The notes: generated by a model not told the origin, from the letters alone. DNA of 41,249 bases from an uncultured Bacteroidales bacterium (GCA_903929315.1 CAIYUC010000023.1:1-41249), one strand, 5' to 3'; counted from the stretch's first letter, positions 16,389-25,836 are shown. Program-made: numbers and translations.

Positions 16389-19300
16389 ATGAAGAACAAG
16401 TTTACCCGGTTTTTACTTTTTGCCTTCCTGATATTGCCTCTTTTTAGTTTTTCACAGGGAGAATGGAATAATTGGTACTTTGGTTGGAATGCCGGTGTGT
16501 CATTTAATAGTGGAACACCACAATACCTCCTGGACGGTCAAATGGAAACTGACCGGACATGTGCAGTAGTTTCCGATTCACTTGGCAATCTGCTTTTTTA
16601 CACTGACGGATTCAAAGTTTGGGACAGGACTCATACCATCATGCCAAATGGCACGGGTCTTATTGAAGAGAACTCAGCACAGGGAGTTTGTGTTGTTCAA
16701 AATATCGGGGATGACAGCCTCTATTATATCTTCACCAAAAACTGTCCGGGCTGGCCTCCTCCTCTGGCGGATGAAGGATTGCACTATTCCGTTGTTGACA
16801 TGAGACTTCACGGGGGATTGGGCGACATCGTTGCAGGAGAAAAGAATGTTGTACTGTTGGGGTTCGGTAACTGGCCTGTATTGATGACTACAGCAAGACA
16901 TCACAATAATAAAGATGCCTGGCTTATTATTCGTAACTCTCTCAATGATCAAAATTTTCTTGCTTACCTTATTACTGCCGCAGGGATCCAGTTGCCGCCG
17001 GTAATCAGTCCAAGTACCATAATTCAAAACCCGATTCATAATTTAGGGTATATGAGAGTTTCACCTGATGGAACAAAATTGATATTTCCTCATATGAGTG
17101 TATTGGAATATTGTCATTTTAATTCCTCGACCGGTCAGGTGACCCCGTTATTCCATATATCTGGAACCGTAATAGGGTCGGATGACGGATGGGGATATCT
17201 TGAATTTTCAATTGATTCAAGATACCTGTACAGGTCGGGAGGCGACTGGTACAACGCAAAGATCTACCAATATGATGCAAGCCTTGAAGATTCAGCCTTG
17301 TTCAAGCAAAGTGAAAATATCGTCGGACATAGCATCCATGGTGTTCATTTACAAATGGGTCCGGATTGGAAAATATATGGAGATGAAAGTTTAATGGATT
17401 CCATGTGCGTTATAAACAAGCCAGGGTTGGGGGGGCTTTCCTGCAATTTCCAGGCAAATGCTGTCTATTTGGATAACAGATCTTGTTATCATGGCCTTCC
17501 TCAGTTTTTGCAGAAATATTATCTGTATATCCATCACTCAACCATTCTGTGTAACGGAACTTCGATAGATTTCTCATCCTCCACCTGGCCGCCTGCAGAC
17601 AGCATCCACTGGGATTTTGGGGATCCGGCATCAGGCCCGGATAATTATTCAAATCTTCCTAACCCCACTCATATATATTCAAACGCTGGAAACTATACAG
17701 TAGAATTATTTGTAAGGCATATTGATAAACGCACCGACACCACATGGCAAACTATTATAATTCTTGCGAGCCCACAAGTCGCTCTTGGCCCCGACAGAAC
17801 AATATGTATTGGTAATTCTACTACTTTTGATGCTGGCGTTTGCACAGGTTGCACATACTTATGGAAAGACCTTGGGTCAGGTTTAACCATTGGCACCACT
17901 CAAACATTCACAACAGGACAGGCGGGAATATATACAGTTGTTGTCACAAATTCCAACAGTTGTAGTGGAACTGATACTGTGCAATTGTCGACCACACCAG
18001 TGCCCTCGGTCACAAATAATCCTCTTTCAAAAACCATATGTTCTGGAGAATCCACAAACATTCCTTTGGCCGCCAATGTTCCCGGTGCAACATTTCATTG
18101 GACTGCTTCCCTGATTTCAGGTACTGTAACCGGATACAGTCCGGATTCCGGGTTTATTATTAACCAGGTATTAGTCAATTTCTTGCCAACTCCGGGAGTT
18201 GTTATTTATCATATTACCCCAAAAGTTGGAAGCTGCATTGGTACAATCGTTGATTTTTCGGTCATGGTGAATGCGGGTGATTCAGTGAAAGTCTCAATTT
18301 CCGCCTCAACGAACAATGTCTGTAGTGGAACGTCCGTGACGTTCCAGGCATTTCCCACAAATGGTGGTTCAATGCCATCGTATCAATGGAAGATTAACGG
18401 AAGTAATGCAGGACCAGATAGCCCAATCTACACTTATAATCCGGCATCCGGTGATCTGGTATCCTGTATCTTAACCTCATCGATTACCATATGCATAACA
18501 AATAACCCAGCGACATCCAATACCATTCAGATGATCGTCAATCCATTAAATCCTGTAAGTATTACCATTTCACCCTCTGCAAACCCGGTCTGTAACGGAA
18601 CGTCCGTGACGTTCATTGCCAGCCCTGCAAATGGAGGCTCGTCACCTGTTTTTCAATGGAAAATAAATGGGACCATCATTGGAACAAATAGTCCAACCTA
18701 CACTTACAATCCGGCATCCGGTGATCTGGTATCCTGCATCCTGAATTCCAATATCCTTTGTCCAACGGGAAATCCGGCCACCAGCAATACGGTTACAATG
18801 ACGGTTAATCCGAATTTACCTGTCAGTGTTACGATTTCAGCAAGCGCTAACCCTTTTTGCCAGGGAAGTTCAGTAACATTCACTGCAACGCCTGTCAATG
18901 GCGGAACAAACCCGGCTTATTTGTGGAAAGTAAACGGAATTATTGCCGGCACGAACAGCCCATCTTACACCTATAATCCTTTGAATGGCGATCTTGTAAG
19001 TTGTGTGATGACTTCCAGTATCCCATGTCCGATCACAAATCCGGTGACAAGTAATATACTATTAATGACTATGAATAACAATTTGCCTGTCGGTATATCT
19101 ATTTCTGCTTCGACCAATCCATTTTGTCCGGGAAATAGTGTCACCTTTACGGCAACACCCGTGAATGGCGGTACAAACCCTTCTTATCAATGGAAAGTCG
19201 ACGGGGTTAATGCAGGAACAAATTCTTCAATATACACCTATAATCCGGCCTCCGGCGATCTGGTATCCTGCATCTTGACATCCAACCTTACCTGCGTCTC

Positions 19301-20144
19301 AGGCAACCCGGCCACTTCAAATACAATTATCATGAGTGGAACACTTGCCTCCCTGGTGACATTCACTCTCTGCAATGATTCAATTACTACCATCAATGCC
19401 CAACCTTTCAAACTTAAAGGTGGCATTCCACTTGGAGGAACATACTCAGGTGCAGGTGTTACCAATGGTATTTTTTATCCGGCAATCGCAGGTGTAGGGA
19501 ATCACCAGATAAATTATACTTATACCAACGCAGCATTATGCTCAGCAAGTGCAATCGTTACAATCGTTACAATCGGGACAGTCGTGACAAATTGTGGCCA
19601 AACACTCACAGATGTGAGAGATGGAAAAACATATCCAACAGTGCAGATAGGATCCCAGTGCTGGATGGCTGAAGACCTGAATTATGGTACCGAAATCCCT
19701 TCCACCCAGCATCAACGCGATAACTGCATAGCCGAAAAATACCACAATCCGGCATCCGGCATCGGGCATCCGGCATCTGTTTATCAGTGGGATGAAATTA
19801 TGAATTACGACGAATCCATCTCCACCCAGGGCCTTTGCCCGCCGGGATGGCATGTTCCTTCTGAATCTGACTGGAATACACTTTTTGTAAATTACATTAA
19901 CAACGGCTTTGCGGCCAGTCCGCTGAAGTATTCAGGATTTTCAGGCTTCAATGCTCTTCTTTCCGGCGTCCGGCACCTTAACAAAACATGGGATTATCAA
20001 GGGTTTGCAACGTTCTTCTGGTCATCGACGGCACATGGCACCACAAAAGCGTGGGTGCATGGGATGAACGAGGCGGATCCAAGCGTGTCGGCTTATCCTG
20101 CTTACAGGTCAAACGCATTTTCGGTTCGTTGTTTGAAAGATTAG
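16389..20144 (+). CDS. large exported protein: propeller-like head, PKD, four Ig-like repeats, C-terminal FISUMP domain
   Basis: 1251 aa from ATG 16389, where a signal peptide begins (FLLFAFLILPLFSFSQG). Residues about 25-400 form a repeated beta structure with LLFYTDGFKVWDRTHTIMPNG-like blades (quoted loosely), typical of Bacteroidetes surface proteins. Next comes a PKD-like domain (IHWDFGDPASGPDNYSNL, NAGNYTVELFV). Four Ig-like repeats of about 89 residues lie at residues 633-984. A FISUMP domain ends the protein (VQIGSQCWMAEDLNYG, LCPPGWHVPSESDWN, SVRCLKD). There is no T9SS sorting tail, so the export route past the periplasm is unclear. Two short DNA arrays are embedded in frame near the C-terminus. 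The gene separates a small membrane gene from the PstS block. Confidence 0.85.
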   Translation: MKNKFTRFLLFAFLILPLFSFSQGEWNNWYFGWNAGVSFNSGTPQYLLDGQMETDRTCAVVSDSLGNLLFYTDGFKVWDRTHTIMPNGTGLIEENSAQGVCVVQNIGDDSLYYIFTKNCPGWPPPLADEGLHYSVVDMRLHGGLGDIVAGEKNVVLLGFGNWPVLMTTARHHNNKDAWLIIRNSLNDQNFLAYLITAAGIQLPPVISPSTIIQNPIHNLGYMRVSPDGTKLIFPHMSVLEYCHFNSSTGQVTPLFHISGTVIGSDDGWGYLEFSIDSRYLYRSGGDWYNAKIYQYDASLEDSALFKQSENIVGHSIHGVHLQMGPDWKIYGDESLMDSMCVINKPGLGGLSCNFQANAVYLDNRSCYHGLPQFLQKYYLYIHHSTILCNGTSIDFSSSTWPPADSIHWDFGDPASGPDNYSNLPNPTHIYSNAGNYTVELFVRHIDKRTDTTWQTIIILASPQVALGPDRTICIGNSTTFDAGVCTGCTYLWKDLGSGLTIGTTQTFTTGQAGIYTVVVTNSNSCSGTDTVQLSTTPVPSVTNNPLSKTICSGESTNIPLAANVPGATFHWTASLISGTVTGYSPDSGFIINQVLVNFLPTPGVVIYHITPKVGSCIGTIVDFSVMVNAGDSVKVSISASTNNVCSGTSVTFQAFPTNGGSMPSYQWKINGSNAGPDSPIYTYNPASGDLVSCILTSSITICITNNPATSNTIQMIVNPLNPVSITISPSANPVCNGTSVTFIASPANGGSSPVFQWKINGTIIGTNSPTYTYNPASGDLVSCILNSNILCPTGNPATSNTVTMTVNPNLPVSVTISASANPFCQGSSVTFTATPVNGGTNPAYLWKVNGIIAGTNSPSYTYNPLNGDLVSCVMTSSIPCPITNPVTSNILLMTMNNNLPVGISISASTNPFCPGNSVTFTATPVNGGTNPSYQWKVDGVNAGTNSSIYTYNPASGDLVSCILTSNLTCVSGNPATSNTIIMSGTLASLVTFTLCNDSITTINAQPFKLKGGIPLGGTYSGAGVTNGIFYPAIAGVGNHQINYTYTNAALCSASAIVTIVTIGTVVTNCGQTLTDVRDGKTYPTVQIGSQCWMAEDLNYGTEIPSTQHQRDNCIAEKYHNPASGIGHPASVYQWDEIMNYDESISTQGLCPPGWHVPSESDWNTLFVNYINNGFAASPLKYSGFSGFNALLSGVRHLNKTWDYQGFATFFWSSTAHGTTKAWVHGMNEADPSVSAYPAYRSNAFSVRCLKD
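18285..19340 (+). repeat. four tandem Ig-like coding repeats, about 270 bp each
   Basis: Units begin at 18285, 18555, 18822 and 19089. Each encodes an SVTF strand, an NGG turn, a QWK-NG core and YTYNPASGDLVSC (YNPLNGDLVSC in unit 3). The DNA around tataatccggcatccggt is nearly identical in units 1, 2 and 4, consistent with fairly recent duplication or conversion between units. Confidence 0.9.
19552..19587 (+). repeat. in-frame 9-bp array within the large exported protein gene
   Basis: caatcgtta, caatcgtta, caatcggga and cagtcgtga form four 9-bp units encoding IVTIVTIGTVVT just before the FISUMP domain. The last unit matches, in reverse complement, the intergenic 9-bp array at 71-109. Confidence 0.85.
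19749..19776 (+). repeat. in-frame heptamer array within the FISUMP domain
   Basis: Four 7-bp units (ccggcat, ccggcat, cgggcat, ccggcat) encode NPASGIGHPAS in a loop of the FISUMP domain, directly before VYQWDEIMNY. The same unit occurs at 18-31 and at 32224-32251 inside flxB. Confidence 0.88.
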
Positions 20145-20153
20145 GACTACGCA

Positions 20154-20169
20154 CGCGTTCGGAAACGCG
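20154..20169. other. short GC hairpin after the exported protein gene
   Basis: cgcgtt and aacgcg pair around CGGA, 10 bases past the stop codon. There is no T tract. Confidence 0.35.
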
Positions 20170-20221
20170 CGCGATCAGAGATGTGTTCGGGACTGAACTT
20201 TTCTGCTAAGCTTTTTTAAAT

Positions 20222-20313
20222 TATGAAAGATGATTTTGAATCTTGAATTATGATTTCCAGGGAGTTGCTTACCTCTGTCATAATTCAAATCTCAACCTCA
20301 TAATCCATAATTA
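20222..20313. repeat. inverted heptamer array
   Basis: The left half has 7-bp periodic units (ttgaatc, ttgaatt, atgattt at 20236-20256). The right half has cataatt, caaatct, caacctc, ataatcc and ataatta (20279-20313). The right half is largely the reverse complement of the left around a spacer with agg/cct pairing, so the whole can fold into a long hairpin. It occupies the gap between the large exported protein gene and the pstS-like promoter. Confidence 0.75.
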
Positions 20314-20356
20314 AATACCGTAATCTTTTCAGGAATAATTTTTTACTTGTGAAATT

Positions 20357-20390
20357 TTTGACAATAGCATTGAGAAAATTTATAAATTTG
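20357..20390 (+). promoter_or_regulatory. Bacteroidetes-type promoter for the PstS-TPR genes
   Basis: TTTG at 20357-20360 and TAAATTTG at 20383-20390 with a 22-bp spacer fit the -33/-7 consensus (TTTG, TANNTTTG) closely. The ATG of the lipoprotein gene is at 20438. Confidence 0.6.
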
Positions 20391-20437
20391 TAGCCCTTTC
20401 AAAAATCGGGGTAATTTTTGGATTTAAGGAATCCTGT

Positions 20438-21394
20438 ATGAATGAAGAATTAAGGCTTTCAAAACGAATAACCGTTTCTTTTTTTATATTGATCCTGCTT
20501 TTTGCAGGATGCGGGAGTAATGTCAAAAAAACGTTGACTGACACTCCCACTTCCGGAACTGTAAAGATCGGTGTGGATGACTCCTATAAACTACTGGCGG
20601 AGGCTGAAATTTTCACTTTTCAATCATTTTATAAAGAGGCCAGAATAGACACTATCTGCGGGCCGGAAACGGATATTCTCAATGCTTTCCTGAAGGATTC
20701 GATTTCCATGATGATCATGAACCGGACCCTGACAAAGGAGGAAGAGCAAAACCTGAATTCAAAACAGATAATCCCACGGACATTGAAAATTGCCTATGAT
20801 GCAGTTGCCCTGATCGTGAATAATGAAAATCCGGATTCCAACTTATTCTATGATCATATTGCAAGCATCTTCCAAGGTAAAATTAACAATTGGAAGCAGA
20901 TCAACCCTGGATCAAAACTGGATGAACTAATCATTGTATTCGATAACTTTAAATCAGGTATTCCCCGGTATTTTCGTGAAAAATTCCTGGTTTCGAAGCT
21001 TCCCCCGACATGTTTTGCCGTTCATAACAATGAAGAAGTTATTGATTTTGTGGAAAAACATAAAAATGCAATCGGATGTATCAGCGTTAATTGGGTGAGT
21101 GATAAAGCAGATACGGTGACGATCCGCTTTCTTAAAAAGGTGAAGATAGCAGGTATCAGTACCCCCGGAACAGCCGATCCCGGAACTGATTTTTATCAAC
21201 CATATCAAGCTTATATTGCAAAAAAAATATACCCTTTTATCAGGGAAGTTTATTGTATTAACAGGCAAACCTATGTGGGCCTGGCATATGGGTTAACCTC
21301 ATTTATCGCCGGTTCACAAGGTCAGCTCATCGTGCTTCATTCCGGACTTGTTCCTGCTACTATGCCTGTTCGTGTCGTTGAAATCAAACGTTAA
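20438..21394 (+). CDS. PstS-like phosphate-binding lipoprotein
   Basis: 318 aa. A lipoprotein signal is present with the lipobox Cys at residue 25 (LLFAGC). The rest is a type 2 periplasmic-binding fold of the PstS family: GTVKIGVDDSYKLLAEAEI, LKIAYDAVALIVNNENPDS, IFQGKINNWKQINPGSK and GIPRYFREKFL. There is no pstCAB transporter nearby. Instead it heads a block with a TPR protein and ExbBD-TonB, a common Bacteroidetes arrangement in which its role is unclear. It may be a sensor or envelope factor rather than an ABC-transporter component. The TPR gene follows after 17 bp. Confidence 0.85.
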   Translation: MNEELRLSKRITVSFFILILLFAGCGSNVKKTLTDTPTSGTVKIGVDDSYKLLAEAEIFTFQSFYKEARIDTICGPETDILNAFLKDSISMMIMNRTLTKEEEQNLNSKQIIPRTLKIAYDAVALIVNNENPDSNLFYDHIASIFQGKINNWKQINPGSKLDELIIVFDNFKSGIPRYFREKFLVSKLPPTCFAVHNNEEVIDFVEKHKNAIGCISVNWVSDKADTVTIRFLKKVKIAGISTPGTADPGTDFYQPYQAYIAKKIYPFIREVYCINRQTYVGLAYGLTSFIAGSQGQLIVLHSGLVPATMPVRVVEIKR

Positions 21395-21411
21395 TTTAAA
21401 GAGAACCATAT

Positions 21412-23133
21412 ATGTCAAGACTAATTAAGAAAGTCAGGCTCGTATCACTGATCATCCCGGTGCTTGCGCTAAATATGTCAGTCAATGCCCAGGATTTAAA
21501 TAGTGCTGTCAGACTTACACGAAGTGAACAGTTTGGGGATGCAGAGAAAATTTATAAGGAACTGATTCAGAAGAATCCTGCTGATGGAGAAACCTATTAC
21601 TTCTTTGGCAATAATTACCTCCAGAAATATTTCTCTGATACTGCTACTATTTCTTTCCATGAAATGGCCGACTCTGCAACTGTTATATTTCAAAAAGGCA
21701 TCCAGGAAGACCCTAAGAACCCGGTAAATTATGTCGGCTTGGGAGAGATTGCCCTGATGGAGAAACGCATCACAGATGTGCAGGAATATTATTCAAAGGC
21801 ATTGTCACTGCTTCCCTCCAAAACAAATAGAACCAGTACTATCACATCTGAAAAACAAGCACAGGTACTCATCTGGATGGCCGGTGGCTACGTCAAAGCC
21901 ATGATTTATGACACGGCAAAAGTATTTGGCTGGCTAAGAGCAGCAGAGAAACTTGACAGTAAGAATTATGATCTGTATATCGTTAAAGGGGATGCCTATA
22001 TTTTTCTTCTGAATGACGGATCGAAGGCCATCACGAATTATAATATGGCCCAATATTACAATCCTCAATCACCCCTGGCGAAATTAAGGGTTGGGCAGTT
22101 ATGGCTTCGTGCAAGGAACTATAAAGATGCTCTTAATTATTATTATGAGGTGATAAAGATCGATTCCTCATTTGCTCCTGCTTACAGGGAGCTGGGGTTT
22201 CTTTTGTCAAAATCAGGACGGAATGACGAAGCAAAAAAATATTTTGTAAAGTTCGTAAAACTCAATGCCGGAAATGTAACGGCGCGTATCCAGTTCATCA
22301 ACACATTGCTGGATCTTGAAGATTATAAAGAAGCTATCAACCAGATAAATGAAATTTACCGGTCAGACACTACCAGAAACGACCTGAATCGTGCATTGGC
22401 TTACTCCTATTATGAAATAGGCCAGTATGATCAAGGACTCGTTTATATTAAAAAATTTCTCAATCATGCAAAACCTGAAAAAATCAGGCCTGCCGATTAT
22501 TCTTATTATGGAAGGTTACTTTCAAAGAATAAATTGGATTCTTTAGCCTCTATCTACCTTCTGAAAGCTTATTACCTTGACACCTCACGGTCAGAGTTGC
22601 TGTCTGAAGCAGCGTTTTCAAACAACCGGATCAAAAATTATAATAAATCCATTGAAATCTATACCCTGAAAATTCAGTTAAAGAAAGCCAATGCAATGGA
22701 TTACTATAACCTTGGGAAAGTATACTATAATGTTCAGAATTATGCTAAAGCAGACACAATCCTGGCGATATTTAACGAGATGCAGCCCGATTACCTGCAG
22801 GGATTGCTGTGGAGGGCAAGGACAAGATCCAACCGGGATTCCACCGATGAGAAAGGAAACAATGTGACCGGGTTAGCCAATCATTTTTATGAGACCGTCC
22901 TGGAAAAAACACAAACGGATACTGCAAAATACAACAAAGAAAGATTCGAAGCGTTAGATTATCTGGCCTATTATCATTTAAGCCAGTTTTATAAAAACCC
23001 TAAATTAAAGGAAGAAGGGCAAAAAGCAGTGGATTATTATACCCGGATGACAATGATCAATCCCAATGATGATAAAAGTTTGAATATTAAAAAGAACCAG
23101 GTTATCGAAAAAATAAAGCAAAAACTGAAATAA
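21412..23133 (+). CDS. TPR-repeat periplasmic protein
   Basis: 573 aa with an N-terminal signal sequence (ending SVNAQ, about residue 27). Many 34-residue TPR helices follow, for example GETYYFFGNNYLQKYF, PVNYVGLGEIALMEKRI, SPLAKLRVGQLWLRARNYKD and AMDYYNLGKVYYNVQNYAKA. It is likely a scaffold in the envelope, co-transcribed with the PstS-like lipoprotein 17 bp upstream. Its partners are unknown, but location suggests association with the TonB energising complex encoded downstream. Confidence 0.85.
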   Translation: MSRLIKKVRLVSLIIPVLALNMSVNAQDLNSAVRLTRSEQFGDAEKIYKELIQKNPADGETYYFFGNNYLQKYFSDTATISFHEMADSATVIFQKGIQEDPKNPVNYVGLGEIALMEKRITDVQEYYSKALSLLPSKTNRTSTITSEKQAQVLIWMAGGYVKAMIYDTAKVFGWLRAAEKLDSKNYDLYIVKGDAYIFLLNDGSKAITNYNMAQYYNPQSPLAKLRVGQLWLRARNYKDALNYYYEVIKIDSSFAPAYRELGFLLSKSGRNDEAKKYFVKFVKLNAGNVTARIQFINTLLDLEDYKEAINQINEIYRSDTTRNDLNRALAYSYYEIGQYDQGLVYIKKFLNHAKPEKIRPADYSYYGRLLSKNKLDSLASIYLLKAYYLDTSRSELLSEAAFSNNRIKNYNKSIEIYTLKIQLKKANAMDYYNLGKVYYNVQNYAKADTILAIFNEMQPDYLQGLLWRARTRSNRDSTDEKGNNVTGLANHFYETVLEKTQTDTAKYNKERFEALDYLAYYHLSQFYKNPKLKEEGQKAVDYYTRMTMINPNDDKSLNIKKNQVIEKIKQKLK

Positions 23134-23228
23134 AACCGGCATGAATTGAATTTATTCAGATTGAATTAATATCGTTTTACAATCTAACAGGATTTCCATA
23201 TATTATTAGTTTTTAATCTTATTTTTTT

Positions 23229-23236
23229 TATTTTTG
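23229..23236 (+). promoter_or_regulatory. -7 box TATTTTTG upstream of exbB
   Basis: TATTTTTG matches TANNTTTG and lies 58 bp before ATG 23295. The -33 region has TTAG instead of TTTG at about the right distance. The 161-bp gap after the TPR gene also suggests a separate start of transcription. Confidence 0.45.
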
Positions 23237-23294
23237 CACGTAGTAAAAGAAGCAATTTAATCAACAAATCACTTAATTCATAAAATTATACAAT

Positions 23295-24119
23295 ATGAGC
23301 AAGAAAACTAAACAAAGCGGACAATCTGTAGGTGACGCTTTAAGATCATGGTTTACAGTGGGTGTAATTCTTGTGGCGGCAGCCATTAGTATTCTCGTAT
23401 TCATCTATGTAATGGGGAACCCGGCATTTTTTGAAGGAGGAAATCGTGAAGGTCGTGTGTTAGGTGGCAATTACCTGGCAATTATTTATAAAGGTGGTTG
23501 GGTGGTGCCATTACTTATGACCGTCTTATTGGTGCTTTTCACTTTTTCTATCGAGCGGGCAATTACACTTATGAGGGCCAGAGGAAAAGGAAGAATCAAC
23601 GTTTTTGTAAAAACTCTGCAGACGCAGTTGGATAACAATGAAATTGACCAGGCTATTGAGGGTTGTGACAGACAGAAAGGTTCTCTGGCCAATGTAATGA
23701 AAGCAGGTCTTCTCAGGTACAAAGCATTGCAGGCGGATACAACCCTTGTAAAAGATCAGAAGATCCTTGCCCTGCAGAAAGAATTTGAAGAAGCTTCAGC
23801 CCTTGAACTCCCCATCCTTTCGAGGAATCTTGTCATTTTATCAACCATTGCTTCTATTTCCGTGTTGATCGGTCTTATGGGAACGGTGCTTGGGATGATC
23901 CGGGCATTTAAAGCTCTTGCACAGGCAGGCGCTCCTGACGCATTAGCATTGGCAACCGGGATTTCAGAAGCCCTTATCAATACTGCATTTGGTATTGCAG
24001 GTTCACTGTTGGCCATCGTACTTTATAACTTTTTCTCCACACAGATCGATAGCTTTACATATAAGATTGATGAAGCAGGGTTCAGTCTGGTTCAGTCTTT
24101 TGCTGCGAAAAATAAGTAA
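23295..24119 (+). CDS. exbB: ExbB/TolQ/MotA-family proton channel protein
   Basis: 274 aa. There is a first helix at about residues 17-40, a second near 60-83 and two more after residue 175. Hallmarks are ALELPILSRNLVILSTIASI, VLIGLMGTVLGMIRAFKAL and ISEALINTAFGIAGSLLAIV, the MotA/TolQ/ExbB channel core with its conserved Thr and Gly residues. The longer N-terminal region is typical of the Bacteroidetes form. With the two ExbD proteins it converts proton motive force into TonB movement in the inner membrane. Confidence 0.92.
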   Translation: MSKKTKQSGQSVGDALRSWFTVGVILVAAAISILVFIYVMGNPAFFEGGNREGRVLGGNYLAIIYKGGWVVPLLMTVLLVLFTFSIERAITLMRARGKGRINVFVKTLQTQLDNNEIDQAIEGCDRQKGSLANVMKAGLLRYKALQADTTLVKDQKILALQKEFEEASALELPILSRNLVILSTIASISVLIGLMGTVLGMIRAFKALAQAGAPDALALATGISEALINTAFGIAGSLLAIVLYNFFSTQIDSFTYKIDEAGFSLVQSFAAKNK

Positions 24120-24146
24120 TGTTCTTGGTAACACATTGAATAGTTG

Positions 24147-24167
24147 CCATTTACCATTTACACTTTA
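24147..24167. repeat. short heptamer array in the exbB-exbD gap
   Basis: Three 7-bp units (ccattta, ccattta, cacttta) lie in the 71-bp gap between exbB and the first exbD gene. They share the period but not the sequence of the other arrays. Confidence 0.6.
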
Positions 24168-24190
24168 ACCATCGTTTAATATATATTTCC

Positions 24191-24877
24191 ATGCCAAAGA
24201 TTAAAGCACCCGCCAGATCACCACATATAGACATGACGCCTATGGTGGACTTATTTTCACTGCTGCTTACTTTTTTTATGTTGACAACTTCTTTCCGCCC
24301 TCAGGAGCCTGCACTCGTGGATACGCCTTCCTCCATTTCTGAAAAACAGGCTCAGGATAAGAATATCATGACGATCATGGTAGACAGCATTGGACGTGTT
24401 TATTTCAACATTGATAATGGGAAAGATACGACCAACCATACCAGGACCAACATTCTGCAAGCCATGGGGATTGAATATAAAATAAAGCCACCTTTCACCA
24501 AGGACGAACTGACGGCTTTCAGTCGCCTGGGAAGTTTCGGCACTTCGATCGATTCCATAAGAGGATGGATCGCCCCGGAAAAATGGCCCCGGTCAAAATC
24601 CCATCCTAACATCTTTAAAAGAAGTGATTTTCAGCAAGCAGGAATACCGATGAAGGATTCTACGAATTATGAATTCAGATACTGGATCCGAAATGCCAGG
24701 AAGTATAATCCGGATGCTGAAGTTGCGATAAAAGGTGATGCAGGGACAGACTATAAATTGATCAAAAAAATTATTGATATTTTACAGGACAATAATGTAA
24801 ATAAATTCAATCTCATTACCAATCTTCAGAAACAGGAGGTCAAACTTTCCGATATACCGGCGAATCTGACGAAATAA
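24191..24877 (+). CDS. exbD: ExbD/TolR-family protein, first copy
   Basis: 228 aa. A short cytoplasmic start leads into the transmembrane helix HIDMTPMVDLFSLLLTFFML with the essential membrane Asp (in MVDL). The C-terminal periplasmic domain ends with IKGDAGTDYKLIKKIIDIL, the ExbD/TolR fold. An insertion of about 80 residues in the middle is longer than in enterobacterial ExbD and is shared by the second copy, as usual in Bacteroidetes. Confidence 0.92.
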   Translation: MPKIKAPARSPHIDMTPMVDLFSLLLTFFMLTTSFRPQEPALVDTPSSISEKQAQDKNIMTIMVDSIGRVYFNIDNGKDTTNHTRTNILQAMGIEYKIKPPFTKDELTAFSRLGSFGTSIDSIRGWIAPEKWPRSKSHPNIFKRSDFQQAGIPMKDSTNYEFRYWIRNARKYNPDAEVAIKGDAGTDYKLIKKIIDILQDNNVNKFNLITNLQKQEVKLSDIPANLTK

Positions 24878-24918
24878 CAAGGGGAATGAGTGGTTTTTAT
24901 TTTTAAAAAAAAGGAAAA

Positions 24919-25800
24919 ATGGCTGAAATAATTCAAGAGGAAAAAGGGAAAAAAGGCGGAAAACGAAGACCCAAAAAGTACTCGACCCGGATTGATATGA
25001 CCCCGATGGTTGACCTTATGTGCCTGCTGATCACCTTTTTCATGCTTACTACCGCATTCAGCAAGCCAAAAGTAATGGTCATTACCATGCCGGAGAAGAA
25101 CAAACCGGAAGAAAAAAATGAGGCGCCCAAAATTCCGAAGGAAAGAACCCTCAATATTTTACTCACCGAAGGACACAAGGTATATTACTATAATGGTCTG
25201 GCTGATCCTAAAACACCACCATTGCCTACTCTGGTAAAAACAGATTTCAGTAAAGACGGAATCCGTAAGGTTCTCCTTGGAAGAAATAAGGATCTGTTTA
25301 CCACGATCGCTAACTTCCATGACTCAATCACTACGGAAAAAGTCAGGATGTACCTTTATATTGATGACAGTCTGAAACCGGTTTTTGCCAGGGCAGGATC
25401 TAAAATGTACAGATCCAATGATAAAGGAGCCTCCTGGATAAGTATCCCTGGACCACAGATCACTGATAATGATGTTGCTATCGCCAATCTTCTTCTTAAA
25501 GAAAGCGTAAAAACAGAGTTCAATGTTGCCTTGAATGGTTACAAGAAAAAATTAATACGAAGAGATGCCAGTATGAGCGAGATCAATCCTATCGTTGATG
25601 CGGAAACAAAAAGTAGAAAGAGAGAAGATATGAAACCCCATGGGACAGGTCCATTTGTTCTGATTAAGGCCGACGACAAAGTAAAATACAGGGATATCGT
25701 GAATATTATTGATGAAATGGCTATCTGTAATATTGCAGGGTATGCAGTAGTGGATATTTCACCCGTTGAATTAGAGATGCTGAAGAATGCTCCTAAATAG
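24919..25800 (+). CDS. exbD: ExbD/TolR-family protein, second copy
   Basis: 293 aa. A basic N-terminus (KKGGKRRPKKYSTRIDM) precedes the helix TPMVDLMCLLITFFMLTTAF with the channel Asp. Its C-terminal domain ends in VKYRDIVNIIDEMAICNIAG. It is a paralogue of the previous gene with an even longer central insertion. Two different ExbD subunits probably form the dimer inside one ExbB pentamer. Gaps to its neighbours are 41 and 36 bp. Confidence 0.92.
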   Translation: MAEIIQEEKGKKGGKRRPKKYSTRIDMTPMVDLMCLLITFFMLTTAFSKPKVMVITMPEKNKPEEKNEAPKIPKERTLNILLTEGHKVYYYNGLADPKTPPLPTLVKTDFSKDGIRKVLLGRNKDLFTTIANFHDSITTEKVRMYLYIDDSLKPVFARAGSKMYRSNDKGASWISIPGPQITDNDVAIANLLLKESVKTEFNVALNGYKKKLIRRDASMSEINPIVDAETKSRKREDMKPHGTGPFVLIKADDKVKYRDIVNIIDEMAICNIAGYAVVDISPVELEMLKNAPK

Positions 25801-25836
25801 TACATGGAGGCTGTAAATAAATAAAATGTAATTACT

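Noticed and set aside
16389..20144. T9SS cargo status for the 1251-aa protein
   Set aside because: It ends in a FISUMP domain (SVRCLKD) with no Por sorting tail, so only Sec export is supported.
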